A DNA stretch of 64,000 nucleotides, from the NCBI GenBank assembly GCA_002423145.1, contig DIUU01000005.1, forward strand, positions 62,001 through 126,000, given 5' to 3'. Position numbers and translations under genes: made by a program. The DNA comes from Acholeplasmataceae bacterium UBA6150 (GTDB taxonomy: Bacteria > Bacillota_I > Bacilli_A > Acholeplasmatales > UBA5453). Below, piece after piece: positions 44,825 to 53,660 of the stretch; position 1 is the first letter of the stretch, and each line of letters starts with the position of its first letter. A model generated the notes under the pieces. That model was not told the DNA's origin. It was given only the letters and a program-made list of their open reading frames with translations, and did not search any database.

Positions 44825-44850
44825 CTGAGGGAGCGAATTTGCTCCCTCAG
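44825..44850 (-). terminator. Strong hairpin between livK and the CoA-transferase gene
   Basis: CTGAGGGAGC and GCTCCCTCAG form a perfect 10-bp stem with a 6-nt loop. The T-run (TTTTTTT) begins about 7 nt after the stem, so termination may be partial, or the hairpin may stabilise the abundant binding-protein mRNA. Confidence 0.65.
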
Positions 44851-44865
44851 TCCTAAAGGGTTTGA

Positions 44866-46656
44866 TTATTTAACTTGAATTTGTGTTAAGGTTTCGATAT
44901 CTCTAACTTTAACGAATGCTTTGTATGAAGTTTCAACATCTACAGTAGCAGGATTGTCGCCTTGTACAACAGTATATTGTAATAATGACATAGAGTCAAT
45001 ACCCCAACGTTTACCGTCGCCGAAGTCAACAGTTCCACCCATTGGAATGTCTAGTGGTTCAGATTCCATGGCTTTGATGAATGATTCCCAAGTCAAAGCT
45101 TTACCTGATTCTTCCACTCTCATTAGACCTTCGATGAAGTTCATAGCTGCGATATAACCAGCGATTGCGAATGAGTTACCAGCATAAGCAGTTTTTTCAC
45201 CTTCAGATAGGAAACTTGCACCTTGAATAGCCGCAACGAATCCAACTAAACCTTCTTGGCCTTTGGTGGAAGTTAAGTCAACCCATGCATTGGTATAAAT
45301 ATCAAATGTATAGTTGATTGTAGCATCGACTGCAGTTGCATCAGCATTAACATAAGATGTGAATACTGGTACGTTTACACCCACATTTTGCATTGTACCA
45401 ATGGCTGCTTTGAAAGACACTTGGTTAGATGCGATAATGATGGCTGAAACACCTTGGGATTGGAGGTTTTGAATGGTTGAAGTTAAGGAAGCAGTATCTG
45501 CAGCCGAGAAGGATGCATAAATAAAGTTTGCATTAACGCCTTGTGTCTTGGCTTCAATTTCAACGCCTTCTTTGATGGAGATACCATCAAGTGATGTTGT
45601 GTATAAAACACCAATCTTAGCATTTGCAGCTAATTTTTGGTTCTTGTTTGGACCATATAAAGATTCTTTTAAAGCTCTTGCTGTCATCAATCTACCATCT
45701 GTTAGATAAATAGGTTGAACTGGCATGACTGGGTCAAGTGGGCTTCTTTCAGTATAAAGCACGTTAACACCTGTTGCTGCATAAATCATTGGAATACCAG
45801 CTTCGCGGATTGTAGTTAATGTTGCAGATACTGTACCAGTACCAAAGTGACCAACCAATGCGAATACTTTGTCTTCATTGATTAATTGTTTAGTGTTTGT
45901 TAAACCAACTGTTGCATCAAATGCGTCATCACGGTTAACATATTCAATCATTCTGCCATCGATACCGCCAGCCTCATTGACAACTTCAAATGCTGCCTTC
46001 ATACCTGCCACGAATGGAAGACCGACAAATGATAATGCACCTGAAATGGCTGCTGTATTACCAACTTTAATGGTAGTTGCAGTGACACCTTGAACGGTTA
46101 CTGCTCTAACTTCTGTGTAGAAGGATGCAGTTAGTTCACCAAAGGTTACAACAACGTCATATTTACCAACCACACCTTGTTTAAATCCAGATAGTGTATA
46201 TTGGCTAGCTGTTAATACTTGTTTTCTACCTGTGGAGTAAGTAACTTCAACAACTAAACCAGCAGCGTTAAATTCTTGATCGCGGTTATAGATTTGTTGA
46301 TCTGGTAATGACTTCAAATTAAGTGCTAATGCAACTTCTGGAGCATCTGGGTTGAATACCGCGATACCAAAAGTAGCTGTAACGCCTTCATAAGAAACGG
46401 TGACGGTTACTAAGCCTGCAGCTGCAGATGAGAAACCTGTTAAGGTATATTCACTGCCTGTAAGGACCTTTTCAGTCTTGTCTGACATGACTGCTTTTAC
46501 TTCCAAACCTGCTGGGTCGAAAGTTTGTCCAACTACGTATTCCACTTTTGTCGGTGGTGTTACGACGAGTCTGCTAACGGTTACTTCAGCTTCTTGACAC
46601 GCAACTAGCGTGAATGCTGCAAAAACTGTTAACAATAATGCTACAATTCTTTTCAT
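44866..46656 (-). CDS. Liv-type ABC substrate-binding lipoprotein with two N-terminal Ig-like domains
   Basis: From the ATG at 46656 (AAAAAGGAGA upstream) the product is 596 residues; an upstream in-frame ATG at 46686 lacks a site and would spoil the signal peptide. It has a lipobox (TLVAC, Cys20), two Ig-like (Big_3-type) units of about 75-80 residues (about 25-185) joined by FNPDAPEVA, and then a Peripla_BP_6 domain beginning VGNTAAISGALSFVGLPF. The family binds branched-chain amino acids, amides, short acids or aromatic compounds. The surrounding acyl-CoA genes suggest a carboxylic acid ligand. The extra N-terminal domains are unusual and may space the receptor from the membrane. Confidence 0.9.
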   Translation of the reverse strand: MKRIVALLLTVFAAFTLVACQEAEVTVSRLVVTPPTKVEYVVGQTFDPAGLEVKAVMSDKTEKVLTGSEYTLTGFSSAAAGLVTVTVSYEGVTATFGIAVFNPDAPEVALALNLKSLPDQQIYNRDQEFNAAGLVVEVTYSTGRKQVLTASQYTLSGFKQGVVGKYDVVVTFGELTASFYTEVRAVTVQGVTATTIKVGNTAAISGALSFVGLPFVAGMKAAFEVVNEAGGIDGRMIEYVNRDDAFDATVGLTNTKQLINEDKVFALVGHFGTGTVSATLTTIREAGIPMIYAATGVNVLYTERSPLDPVMPVQPIYLTDGRLMTARALKESLYGPNKNQKLAANAKIGVLYTTSLDGISIKEGVEIEAKTQGVNANFIYASFSAADTASLTSTIQNLQSQGVSAIIIASNQVSFKAAIGTMQNVGVNVPVFTSYVNADATAVDATINYTFDIYTNAWVDLTSTKGQEGLVGFVAAIQGASFLSEGEKTAYAGNSFAIAGYIAAMNFIEGLMRVEESGKALTWESFIKAMESEPLDIPMGGTVDFGDGKRWGIDSMSLLQYTVVQGDNPATVDVETSYKAFVKVRDIETLTQIQVK

Positions 46657-46720
46657 ATTTTTCTCCTTTTTCTTGCCTATCGGCATATATTATCGTTTCG
46701 TTTGAAACTAGAAACCTAAA

Positions 46721-47428
46721 TTAAGAACCAAGGTATGCATTGACGAGTTTCTCGTCAGCAAGCAATACTTGACCACTGCCTTCTCCAACAATCTTTCCAA
46801 GTTCAAGGATGTAAGCATAGTCGGCAATTTTCAATGTTTGTAACGCATTTTGTTCAACGATGAGTATCGTTTTACCACGCTCTTTGATTTTTTTAATGAT
46901 TTCAAAGATATTACGTACAATCAGTGGTGCTAATCCCAAGGATGGTTCATCTAGTAATAGTACTTCGGGATCTCCCATCAGTGCTCTACCAATGGCAAGC
47001 ATTTGTTGTTCGCCACCTGAAAGTGTTGAAGCTTGTTGTTTTCTTCTTTCCTTCAATACTGGAAAATACCCATATACTTCATCAAATAAACGAGGTAAGT
47101 CTGTTTTTTTAACGGTATATGCCCCAGCTATGAGGTTTTCTTCGACGGTTAAACCTGCAAAAATCATTCTACCTTCAGGTGATTGTTTGATCCCTAACTC
47201 TGAAATCTTGTGTGGATCTAAGTTCGCTATGTTCTTACCTTGGTATAAAATCTCACCTGATTTTACTCGAACTACACCTGAAATAGAGCGGATGAGTGAA
47301 GATTTTCCTGCACCATTCGCGCCTAATAAAGCTACGATAGTTCCTGGTTTAACTTCGATATGAATGCCTTTAACTGCTTTAATGATGCCATAGTCGATGA
47401 CCAAATCTTTAATTTCTAACAGTGCCAT
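46721..47428 (-). CDS. Liv-type ABC transporter ATP-binding protein LivF
   Basis: A 235-residue ATPase. Walker A is ALLGANGAGKSSLIRSI (about 33), the signature LSGGEQQMLAIGRALM (about 137) and Walker B EVLLLDEPSLGLAP. The LAPLIV ending of Walker B and the EQNALQTLKIADYAYILE segment are typical of LivF. It pairs with the LivG-like ATPase 2 bp upstream. Confidence 0.93.
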   Translation of the reverse strand: MALLEIKDLVIDYGIIKAVKGIHIEVKPGTIVALLGANGAGKSSLIRSISGVVRVKSGEILYQGKNIANLDPHKISELGIKQSPEGRMIFAGLTVEENLIAGAYTVKKTDLPRLFDEVYGYFPVLKERRKQQASTLSGGEQQMLAIGRALMGDPEVLLLDEPSLGLAPLIVRNIFEIIKKIKERGKTILIVEQNALQTLKIADYAYILELGKIVGEGSGQVLLADEKLVNAYLGS

Positions 47429-47430
47429 GA

Positions 47431-48246
47431 CTATTCCCCCCCCAAGTAAGCTTCTTGAACCACAGGGTCCGCTTTGATTTGTGCTGGTGTTCCAATAGCA
47501 AGCTTTTTACCAAAGGAAATTGCACAAATGGTATCACATAATTTCATTACCAAGCCCATATCGTGTTCAACCAAGAATATCGTACAGTTAAACTCTTTTT
47601 GGATTTTACGGATGGTATTTGTTAGTTTTTCTGTTTCTAAGTCATTTAACCCAGCGGCTGGTTCATCGAGAATAATCAGTTTAGGATTGGTCATGAGGGT
47701 TCTTGCCAATTCAATTAACTTTAATACGCCATAGGGTAAGCCCATTGGATAAAAATACATATATTGAGTCAAACCTAGATCATTCAATACTTTGAGTGCT
47801 TTTTCACGGATAACTTTTTCTTCTTTTTTGTATCTAGGTGTGTGGAACAAATGATCGAAGAAATTGGATTTATAGAGCGTATGCCCTGCAATCAATAAAT
47901 TTTCGAGAATATTCAATTCCCAAATCAGTTCGACATTTTGGAATGTACGAACTATCCCATGTCTTACAACATCGTGAACTTTGATTTCATTGAGTTTAAC
48001 CACTCGATCGTGGTTATCATGGTATATGATTTCACCACTCGTAGCTTTATAGAACTGTGTGATACAGTTGAAAACCGTGGTTTTACCAGCCCCATTGGGT
48101 CCGATGAGTCCAAAGATTTCTCCTGATTTAACATCAAATGATAAATTATCAACGGCGACCAATCCACCAAATTTCATGGTCAATCCTTTGACACTTAAGA
48201 CAACATTTGGGTCTAAAGTATATTCGCTATGAACGATTTTACTCAT
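47431..48246 (-). CDS. Liv-type ABC transporter ATP-binding protein LivG
   Basis: A 271-residue ATPase. Walker A is GLIGPNGAGKTTVFNCI (about 48); Walker B reads LIILDEPAAGLNDLET, the LivG form. The signature reads LPYGVLKLIELARTLM where relatives usually have LPYGxQRRLEIARAL, a mild departure. The long insert with FQNVELIWELNILENLL is normal for LivG. Its start overlaps the livM stop by 8 bp. Confidence 0.92.
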   Translation of the reverse strand: MSKIVHSEYTLDPNVVLSVKGLTMKFGGLVAVDNLSFDVKSGEIFGLIGPNGAGKTTVFNCITQFYKATSGEIIYHDNHDRVVKLNEIKVHDVVRHGIVRTFQNVELIWELNILENLLIAGHTLYKSNFFDHLFHTPRYKKEEKVIREKALKVLNDLGLTQYMYFYPMGLPYGVLKLIELARTLMTNPKLIILDEPAAGLNDLETEKLTNTIRKIQKEFNCTIFLVEHDMGLVMKLCDTICAISFGKKLAIGTPAQIKADPVVQEAYLGGE

Positions 48247-49282
48247 GCTTTACCCCCTTTGTTTTCCAAAGTTTGATCCAACCTTGAATTTTAACCTTGA
48301 GGTCTGTGAATAACTTGACTAACCCACCCGGATAATACATTACAATAAGAATGACGAGTGCTCCTGTGAAGAAATACACCGCATTCCCATTGGTTCTAAA
48401 GAATGGAATTTGTTTCAATACGATGTCACGCAATCCAAATATGACAAATGTACCTAAGGTGACTCCCCAAATCGATTTGGACCCGCCCACAATAACCGCA
48501 GCTAAAATATTGAGTGAGATGGCTAAATTGAATATGCCTGGTTCTGTATATTCGAAGTAAGGCATGTATAACATCCCACCAATGACTGCCATGATGGTCG
48601 CTAGTACGAAAGCCAATAATCGGTATTTTAATACGGAAATCCCCATGGCTTGTGCAGCTGATGTTGAATTTTTAATCGATAACATAGCTCTTCCGGTTGG
48701 ACTATTGACGATATTTAAGAATAAAATCATCGATACGACCAATACTGCAACCACTATGAAGTAAATGATATTGCGGTACATCAGTGCATTTGCACCTTCT
48801 GTGAAGCCAAATAAGTTGAATGCTTCAAATCTTAAGCCGCCGTCGCCACCAGTGATGTCGCGGGCTTTTCTGAAGATTTCAATCATGATTTCTGCTAGGC
48901 CTAGGGTGATGATGGCGAGATACATCCCTTCAATACGTAAGGATATGAACCCAACCAATGTTCCAAAGATGATTGCTATTGCAATACCGATGATAAATGC
49001 GACCACCAAAGGTAATCCGGCGCTTGCTACTGCAAAAGAAACAATGTATGTGCCTAAACCAATGAATGATGCTGTACCTAGCGATGCCAATCCTGTATAT
49101 CCTAACAATAATGAATAACCTAAACCAACGATGGTGTAAATCCAAACGATAGATAGGAAATCAATGGTGGATTGCTTAATGAATCCTGCATTGCCTAGTA
49201 AACGAATCAAGACAATCACGACTGTAAATATGAATATTCCAAATAGTGGATTATTTTTTAAGTTTGTAAAGGTGCTTTTCAT
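48239..49282 (-). CDS. Liv-type ABC transporter permease LivM
   Basis: A 347-residue permease with about nine to ten membrane helices. Family signatures are GYSLLLGYTGLASLGTASFIGLGTY (about 55-80) and RDITGGDGGLRF (about 140), with GVTLGTFVIFGLRDI near the C-terminus. It lies 7 bp after livH. Confidence 0.93.
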   Translation of the reverse strand: MKSTFTNLKNNPLFGIFIFTVVIVLIRLLGNAGFIKQSTIDFLSIVWIYTIVGLGYSLLLGYTGLASLGTASFIGLGTYIVSFAVASAGLPLVVAFIIGIAIAIIFGTLVGFISLRIEGMYLAIITLGLAEIMIEIFRKARDITGGDGGLRFEAFNLFGFTEGANALMYRNIIYFIVVAVLVVSMILFLNIVNSPTGRAMLSIKNSTSAAQAMGISVLKYRLLAFVLATIMAVIGGMLYMPYFEYTEPGIFNLAISLNILAAVIVGGSKSIWGVTLGTFVIFGLRDIVLKQIPFFRTNGNAVYFFTGALVILIVMYYPGGLVKLFTDLKVKIQGWIKLWKTKGVKHE

Positions 49283-49289
49283 AAGTTAC

Positions 49290-50252
49290 CTACACCTTCT
49301 TAGCTATCTTCTTGCCAAAGATACCAACTGGCTTGATTAAGATAACAATCAATAATAAGAAATAGACAAAGGTCAATACCCATTGGTCAATGTTACTACC
49401 AAGAATGTTGATATTCACACCAAATAATAAATCTTTGATGATGACGCGAGCAAATGTAATCATCAGTGCGGCTGCTATCGGTCCGCCAAAGGTGTAGAAT
49501 CCACCTAAGACACCTGCTAAGAAGCCATTGACTTGCATGATGACCATCATATCTGGCCCCAACGTGAATATGAGCGGTGCGTATAATGAAGCGGCTAATG
49601 CACCTAATCCACCAGCTAGACCCCAACTCATTGCTGTGATCATTTTGGTGTTAATACCCATCATACCTGCTACTTTTTCATTAGACGCTGTCGCTCTCAC
49701 ACCAATACCCCATTTGGTATATTTCAAAGCAATGAAAATGGCTGAAATCACAACAGTAGAGATGATGATGGCTAAGAATCCATGACCAGACAACGTTAGA
49801 TTCGGTTGACCAGCGAACTTGAGTGTGATGTTCCAAGGCACCAAAGCCCTTGGTGTGCGGGTTTCCATTCTGAGACTTGTAAATACGACAGAAATTAAAC
49901 CAGAAATCATCAGGATAATCCCCATAGTAATCATTTGTTTGGATACTGGGTTTGAATATTTCGATTTACGAATGATCATTGTGTCGATGAATACGCCAAA
50001 ACCAGCCCCTATAATCACACCAATAAAAATCGATATGACCAAGCCAATCCACGCTTGTTCGATGGCAAAATATTGTTTTAACCAGGTATCAAAGAGTGCA
50101 GTGACTGTATAAGCCGAAATCGTAGCAATCGATCCTTGTGCAAAGTTGGTTGTGAAGGATGTCTTGTAGATGATGACAATCCCTAGAGTAACCAGCGCTA
50201 AGATGGATGAGTCTTGAAGTCCTAGAAACAGTAAGCTAATTATCTCACGCAT
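49290..50252 (-). CDS. Liv-type ABC transporter permease LivH
   Basis: I place the start at ATG 50252 (MREIISLLF), one base after the stop of the KAS III-like gene and 6 nt behind GGGGGG, giving 320 residues. A longer frame to 50345 lies wholly inside the upstream gene. The protein has about eight membrane helices with the LivH signature GIVIIYKTSFTTNFAQGSIA, the loop RATASNEKVAGMMGINTKMI (about 195) and GGFYTFGGPIAAALMI. Overlap-type spacing shows co-translation with the enzyme gene. Confidence 0.92.
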   Translation of the reverse strand: MREIISLLFLGLQDSSILALVTLGIVIIYKTSFTTNFAQGSIATISAYTVTALFDTWLKQYFAIEQAWIGLVISIFIGVIIGAGFGVFIDTMIIRKSKYSNPVSKQMITMGIILMISGLISVVFTSLRMETRTPRALVPWNITLKFAGQPNLTLSGHGFLAIIISTVVISAIFIALKYTKWGIGVRATASNEKVAGMMGINTKMITAMSWGLAGGLGALAASLYAPLIFTLGPDMMVIMQVNGFLAGVLGGFYTFGGPIAAALMITFARVIIKDLLFGVNINILGSNIDQWVLTFVYFLLLIVILIKPVGIFGKKIAKKV

Positions 50253-50253
50253 C

Positions 50254-51288
50254 TTAAGCCCCCCATCTGATGACATTGGCTGCCCAAACATAACCAATCC
50301 CTGCAGCCAACATACAAACAATCGTGCCTTCTTTGACTTGACCACTTTGTAATGCTAAATGTAAGGATAGGATTTGATCGATTTGACCAATGTGTCCATA
50401 GTTTTCTAAATAAATGGATTGTTCGGCTTTCAATCCTAAATCTTGTAATAAAGAGACATGTCCTGAACGTTTCATGTGGAGTATTGCAAGAAATCCATCT
50501 TGTGCAAATTGTTCCTTTGTGAAGTTCGATTTGCGCAATGATTCTTCAATACACTTATACCAGTTTGGCATAGAAACTTCATTCAAACGATTTTTCATTT
50601 TAATCGGGTCTAACAAACGTAAAGACTTCTTCGCTTCTTCTACGTTATCTTTGGTAATTGGGTTACAAATACCACCGATTTCAACACCAGCGGTTCTGGA
50701 TAATGACCCATCACCAATGATGTGAGAACCCAATAATTCATTTTTACCATAATTCTTTTTAAGGATGATGGCTCCACCACCTGCGGCTAAGTCATACATC
50801 ATCGACATATTTTTATCGGTATAATCGACGAAATCAAGGTTTCGATAGCCCCCAACAACCATGACCATATGAATGTCATCGTCTGCAATCAACATGTCTT
50901 TCGCCATTTTAAGCGCTGACACTGTGGTGCAACAACGGTTTTGAACGTCAATACCCCAAGCATTCACTGCGCCGATACGATCTTGAACATATAATGCTGA
51001 TGTGGTTAAAGGGTATTCTTTCCATTCTTCAGTGACACACAGTATGACATTGATGTCTTTTGGGTCTACCCCTGTGTTTTTTAAACAATCGAGTGCAGCT
51101 AACGCACCCATTTCTTGTGACCCGTCTTTGACTGGGTCAGCAGGAATGACTTTTTCAATGATTCCTAATTTTTCTTCAATGGCTTGGTCAGTCCATACAC
51201 CATGGGTTCTTTCGGCAATTTCTTTTGCAGACATTCTACCACTAGGTATGTATATACCAGTACCAACAATTCCTACGGTTGGTTTCAT
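50254..51288 (-). CDS. KAS III-like thiolase-superfamily enzyme (FabH/HMG-CoA synthase-like)
   Basis: A 344-residue condensing-enzyme homologue. It has the N-terminal VGIVGTGIYIPSGRMSAKE, a catalytic Cys in IDVQNRCCTTVSALKM (about 118) and probable catalytic His in LHMKRSGHVSLL (about 272). The Asn motif normally reading NYGNTS/A appears as ENYGHIGQID (about 294), so this is not a standard FabH. It lies between fabG-like and Liv genes, pointing to an acyl-CoA condensation, cleavage or transfer step on the imported substrate. Housekeeping fatty-acid synthesis is less likely, since no acp or fabD is near. Confidence 0.75.
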   Translation of the reverse strand: MKPTVGIVGTGIYIPSGRMSAKEIAERTHGVWTDQAIEEKLGIIEKVIPADPVKDGSQEMGALAALDCLKNTGVDPKDINVILCVTEEWKEYPLTTSALYVQDRIGAVNAWGIDVQNRCCTTVSALKMAKDMLIADDDIHMVMVVGGYRNLDFVDYTDKNMSMMYDLAAGGGAIILKKNYGKNELLGSHIIGDGSLSRTAGVEIGGICNPITKDNVEEAKKSLRLLDPIKMKNRLNEVSMPNWYKCIEESLRKSNFTKEQFAQDGFLAILHMKRSGHVSLLQDLGLKAEQSIYLENYGHIGQIDQILSLHLALQSGQVKEGTIVCMLAAGIGYVWAANVIRWGA

Positions 51289-51338
51289 AAATTAATCCTT
51301 TCTTACCTTAAATCAGGCTTATTTTAAACGAACGACAA

Positions 51339-51356
51339 GCCAAACGGGTGTTTGGC
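51339..51356 (-). other. Intergenic hairpin between the SDR and KAS III-like genes
   Basis: GCCAAAC and GTTTGGC form a perfect 7-bp stem around a 4-nt loop. No T-run follows at once, so it is more likely an mRNA-stability or processing element than a terminator. It is transcribed between the KAS III-like gene and the SDR gene's 3' side in the same operon. Confidence 0.45.
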
Positions 51357-51371
51357 AAGGTTTCGATTCAG

Positions 51372-52091
51372 TTATAGACGCATACCGCCATTGACATTGA
51401 GGGTTTGTCCTGTGATGTATGAAGAGTCATCACTTGCAAGGAATACAGCCACTTTAGCGATTTCTTCTGGTTGTCCAAGACGACCAAGCATCGTTAATTT
51501 AGCAAATCCATCGAGTAATTCTTGTGGTACTGTTTTTAAAATATCGGTCATAACATAGCCTGGAGCAATCGCATTACAACGCACATTCGCGCCTTTTCTA
51601 GCGAATTCTTTAGCCCAAGTCATTGTTAATCCCAACACGCCAGCTTTAGTCGCAGCATAGTTTGCTTGACCAATATTACCAAATACACCTACAACAGATG
51701 AAATATTGATGATGGAACCTTTGCCTTGGTTTTCCATTTGAGGTCCCACATGACGAGTTAAATTGAATACCCCTTTAAGGTTAACATTAATAACAGCATC
51801 CCATTGTTCATCGGTCATTTTACGTGTCATAGCATCTTTGGTGATACCAGCATTATTGACTAAAATATCGATATGTCCAAATTCTGCTAAAACTTCATCA
51901 AAAAATGTTTTGCAACCAGCAGAATCTGTCACGTTTAATTTTTTATAAAATACATTTTCACATACATAGGTCATTTCCCCCATGTCTGCAGCGACAACTT
52001 TTGCGCCTTCTAATGCAAAAGCTTTCGCAATTTCCATACCAATACCTTTAGCACCACCTGTAATGATGGCAACTTGTCCTTGTAATTTCAT
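51372..52091 (-). CDS. Short-chain dehydrogenase, FabG/PhaB-like 3-oxoacyl reductase
   Basis: A 239-residue NAD(P)-dependent reductase. Cofactor motif GGAKGIGMEIA (about 12), NNAG (about 80), and the catalytic Ser/Tyr/Lys in INISSVVGVFGNIGQANYAATKAG (about 130-155). Sequence style is FabG. Context beside a thiolase and CoA-transferase suggests it interconverts acetoacetyl-CoA (or a homologue) and the 3-hydroxyacyl-CoA, like PhaB, instead of serving fatty-acid synthesis. Confidence 0.9.
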   Translation of the reverse strand: MKLQGQVAIITGGAKGIGMEIAKAFALEGAKVVAADMGEMTYVCENVFYKKLNVTDSAGCKTFFDEVLAEFGHIDILVNNAGITKDAMTRKMTDEQWDAVINVNLKGVFNLTRHVGPQMENQGKGSIINISSVVGVFGNIGQANYAATKAGVLGLTMTWAKEFARKGANVRCNAIAPGYVMTDILKTVPQELLDGFAKLTMLGRLGQPEEIAKVAVFLASDDSSYITGQTLNVNGGMRL

Positions 52092-52103
52092 GTGGTTCTC
52101 CTT

Positions 52104-53312
52104 TTATCGTTTGACGATGATGGCAGTACCCATACCGCCACCGATGCATAGGCTAGCTAGACCAATATGCTTATCTTGCTTCTTCAGTTCGTGTAATAGT
52201 GTAACAATGATTCGATTACCAGATACACCAACTGGGTGACCTAATGCAATCGCACCGCCATTGACATTGGTTTTTGAAAGAATGTCTGATTTTGATACGT
52301 TATGTGCTTCAGATAATTCATTAACAACACCTAAACTTTGAGCAGCGAATGCTTCGTTGAGTTCAAGTAATTCCATGTCACTGAGTTTCATATTTGCACG
52401 ATTTAATACATCTTTAACCGCTGGCACAGGACCCAATCCCATGAAATTCGGATCAACGCCACCTTGTCCAACAGCCACAATTTCACCCAATACTCTTAAG
52501 TTGTATTGTTTTACCATCGCTTCAGAGGCTAGGATGATGAAACTTGCGCCATCGTTGATGCCGGATGAACTACCTGCAGTCACTAAGCCATCATTTTTAA
52601 ACGCAGGTCTCAATTTAGACATTTTTTCTGCGTTAGTAGCACGGTTAGGATACTCATCATTGGAAAATACAATGGTTTCTTTTTTGGTTTTGATTTCGAT
52701 TGGAACGATTTCATCAGCAAAACGACCAGAGTCTACGGCGTTGATTGCCTTAAGTTGAGAGCTCAAAGCGAAAGCATCCATTTCTTCTCTCGTAAGTTGG
52801 TGTTTCGCTGCGATATTTTCAGCAGTAATGCCCATGTGCATGCCAGGAATAAATGAATCATGAAGTGCATCTTGTAAAATGGTATCCTTCATATCAAATG
52901 ACCCCATTTTTACGCCATCTCTGATTTTGGATGTGACGACATACGGTGCGCCGCTCATAGATTCAACACCACCAGCGACAATCAAATTCGCAAATCCAGC
53001 TTGAATACTGACATAAGCATTCATAACAGATTTCATTCCACTGCCACAAACCATGTTTAATGTATAGGCTGGGATTTCTTGAGAAAGACCGGCCTTGATT
53101 GAAATTTGTCTTGCAATGTTTTGTCCAAGTCCTGCTTGTATCACATTACCGACGATGACTTCATCCACTTTTTCTTTAGGTACTTGAGTATCCGCTAAAA
53201 GTTGCTTAAGTACTTGTGTGCCTAGTTCCACAGGATGGAGATCTTTTAGTGTTCCAAGAAACGCACCAATTGGGCTTCTTTTTGCACCGATGATAAATAC
53301 TTTTTGGTTCAT
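52104..53312 (-). CDS. Acetyl-CoA acetyltransferase (thiolase)
   Basis: Start at ATG 53312 (MNQKVFI), behind AAGGAGG; an in-frame upstream codon at 53339 has no site. The 402-residue thiolase II has the nucleophilic Cys in LNMVCGSGMKSVMNA (about 89), GHPVGVSGNR with the catalytic His (about 355) and CIGGGMGTAIIV with the second Cys (about 385). It would condense or cleave acetoacetyl-CoA type thioesters. It is the first gene of the train and carries the main promoter with cre-like and palindromic sites. Confidence 0.93.
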   Translation of the reverse strand: MNQKVFIIGAKRSPIGAFLGTLKDLHPVELGTQVLKQLLADTQVPKEKVDEVIVGNVIQAGLGQNIARQISIKAGLSQEIPAYTLNMVCGSGMKSVMNAYVSIQAGFANLIVAGGVESMSGAPYVVTSKIRDGVKMGSFDMKDTILQDALHDSFIPGMHMGITAENIAAKHQLTREEMDAFALSSQLKAINAVDSGRFADEIVPIEIKTKKETIVFSNDEYPNRATNAEKMSKLRPAFKNDGLVTAGSSSGINDGASFIILASEAMVKQYNLRVLGEIVAVGQGGVDPNFMGLGPVPAVKDVLNRANMKLSDMELLELNEAFAAQSLGVVNELSEAHNVSKSDILSKTNVNGGAIALGHPVGVSGNRIIVTLLHELKKQDKHIGLASLCIGGGMGTAIIVKR

Positions 53313-53386
53313 TGTATCCTCCTTGTTTGTATATAACAATTATTTTAATCGATTGAATCGTTGTTAACGTAGTCCATTAAAATACG

Positions 53387-53450
53387 TGAATAAAAATTCA
53401 TATCACATCTTCATTCTACGTGATAAGAAATGAGTTGTCAAGCGCTTACA
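53387..53450 (-). promoter_or_regulatory. Promoter of the acyl-CoA/Liv operon with cre-like and TetR-like operators
   Basis: Minus-strand TTGACA (53441-53436) and TAGAAT (53418-53413) are 17 bp apart. The -35 box overlaps TGTAAGCGCTT (53450-53440), containing the core of a cre/LacI-type site; the far half departs from consensus. Downstream of the -10 box lies a perfect palindrome TGAAT-AAAA-ATTCA (53387-53400), reminiscent of FadR-type TetR operators. The layout suggests catabolite control plus repression by the divergent TetR protein. Confidence 0.65.
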
Positions 53451-53615
53451 TAAAAATAATTATTCATGCACATTAACGAATTCTTATTCCCCTGATGTCG
53501 AACTGAAACTAGCTGTATCATGAAATGTAATTTCATAGTGCACATAAAGGCTTGATGGCCGTTTAATCCATAGGTCTTAAAAAACATAACATGAAATAAT
53601 CATAGTCAAAAATGC
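53451..53615. promoter_or_regulatory. Rest of the 348-bp divergent control region, with a second palindrome
   Basis: The gene-free stretch 53313-53660 separates the thiolase and TetR genes. Apart from the promoter block at 53387-53450, it holds a perfect inverted repeat ATGAAAT-GTA-ATTTCAT at 53520-53536 and a related partial copy near 53591 (ATGAAATAATCAT). Either may be a TetR-family operator. I see no open reading frame or structured RNA in it. Confidence 0.5.
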
Positions 53616-53644
53616 TTGTTTTTTTATGAAGTGTGCTATACAAT
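53616..53644 (+). promoter_or_regulatory. Promoter of the tetR-type gene
   Basis: TTGTTT (53616-53621) and TACAAT (53639-53644) are 17 bp apart. The -10 box overlaps the possible ATG at 53643, so translation must start further downstream, at 53661. Confidence 0.6.
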
Positions 53645-53660
53645 GAAATCGGTGATTACT

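Noticed and set aside
46690..46715. Small hairpin GTTTC/GAAAC between livF and livK
   Set aside because: Five-base stem without T-run; too weak to call a terminator or riboswitch.
50253..50345. Longer livH reading frame starting at 50345
   Set aside because: The extra residues lie wholly inside the upstream KAS III-like gene and are not hydrophobic like a LivH start; ATG 50252 follows that gene's stop by one base.
51372..52091. Fatty-acid synthesis cluster (fabH-fabG)
   Set aside because: No acpP, fabD, fabF or acc genes are nearby; the neighbours are a thiolase, a CoA-transferase and an importer, which fit catabolism better.
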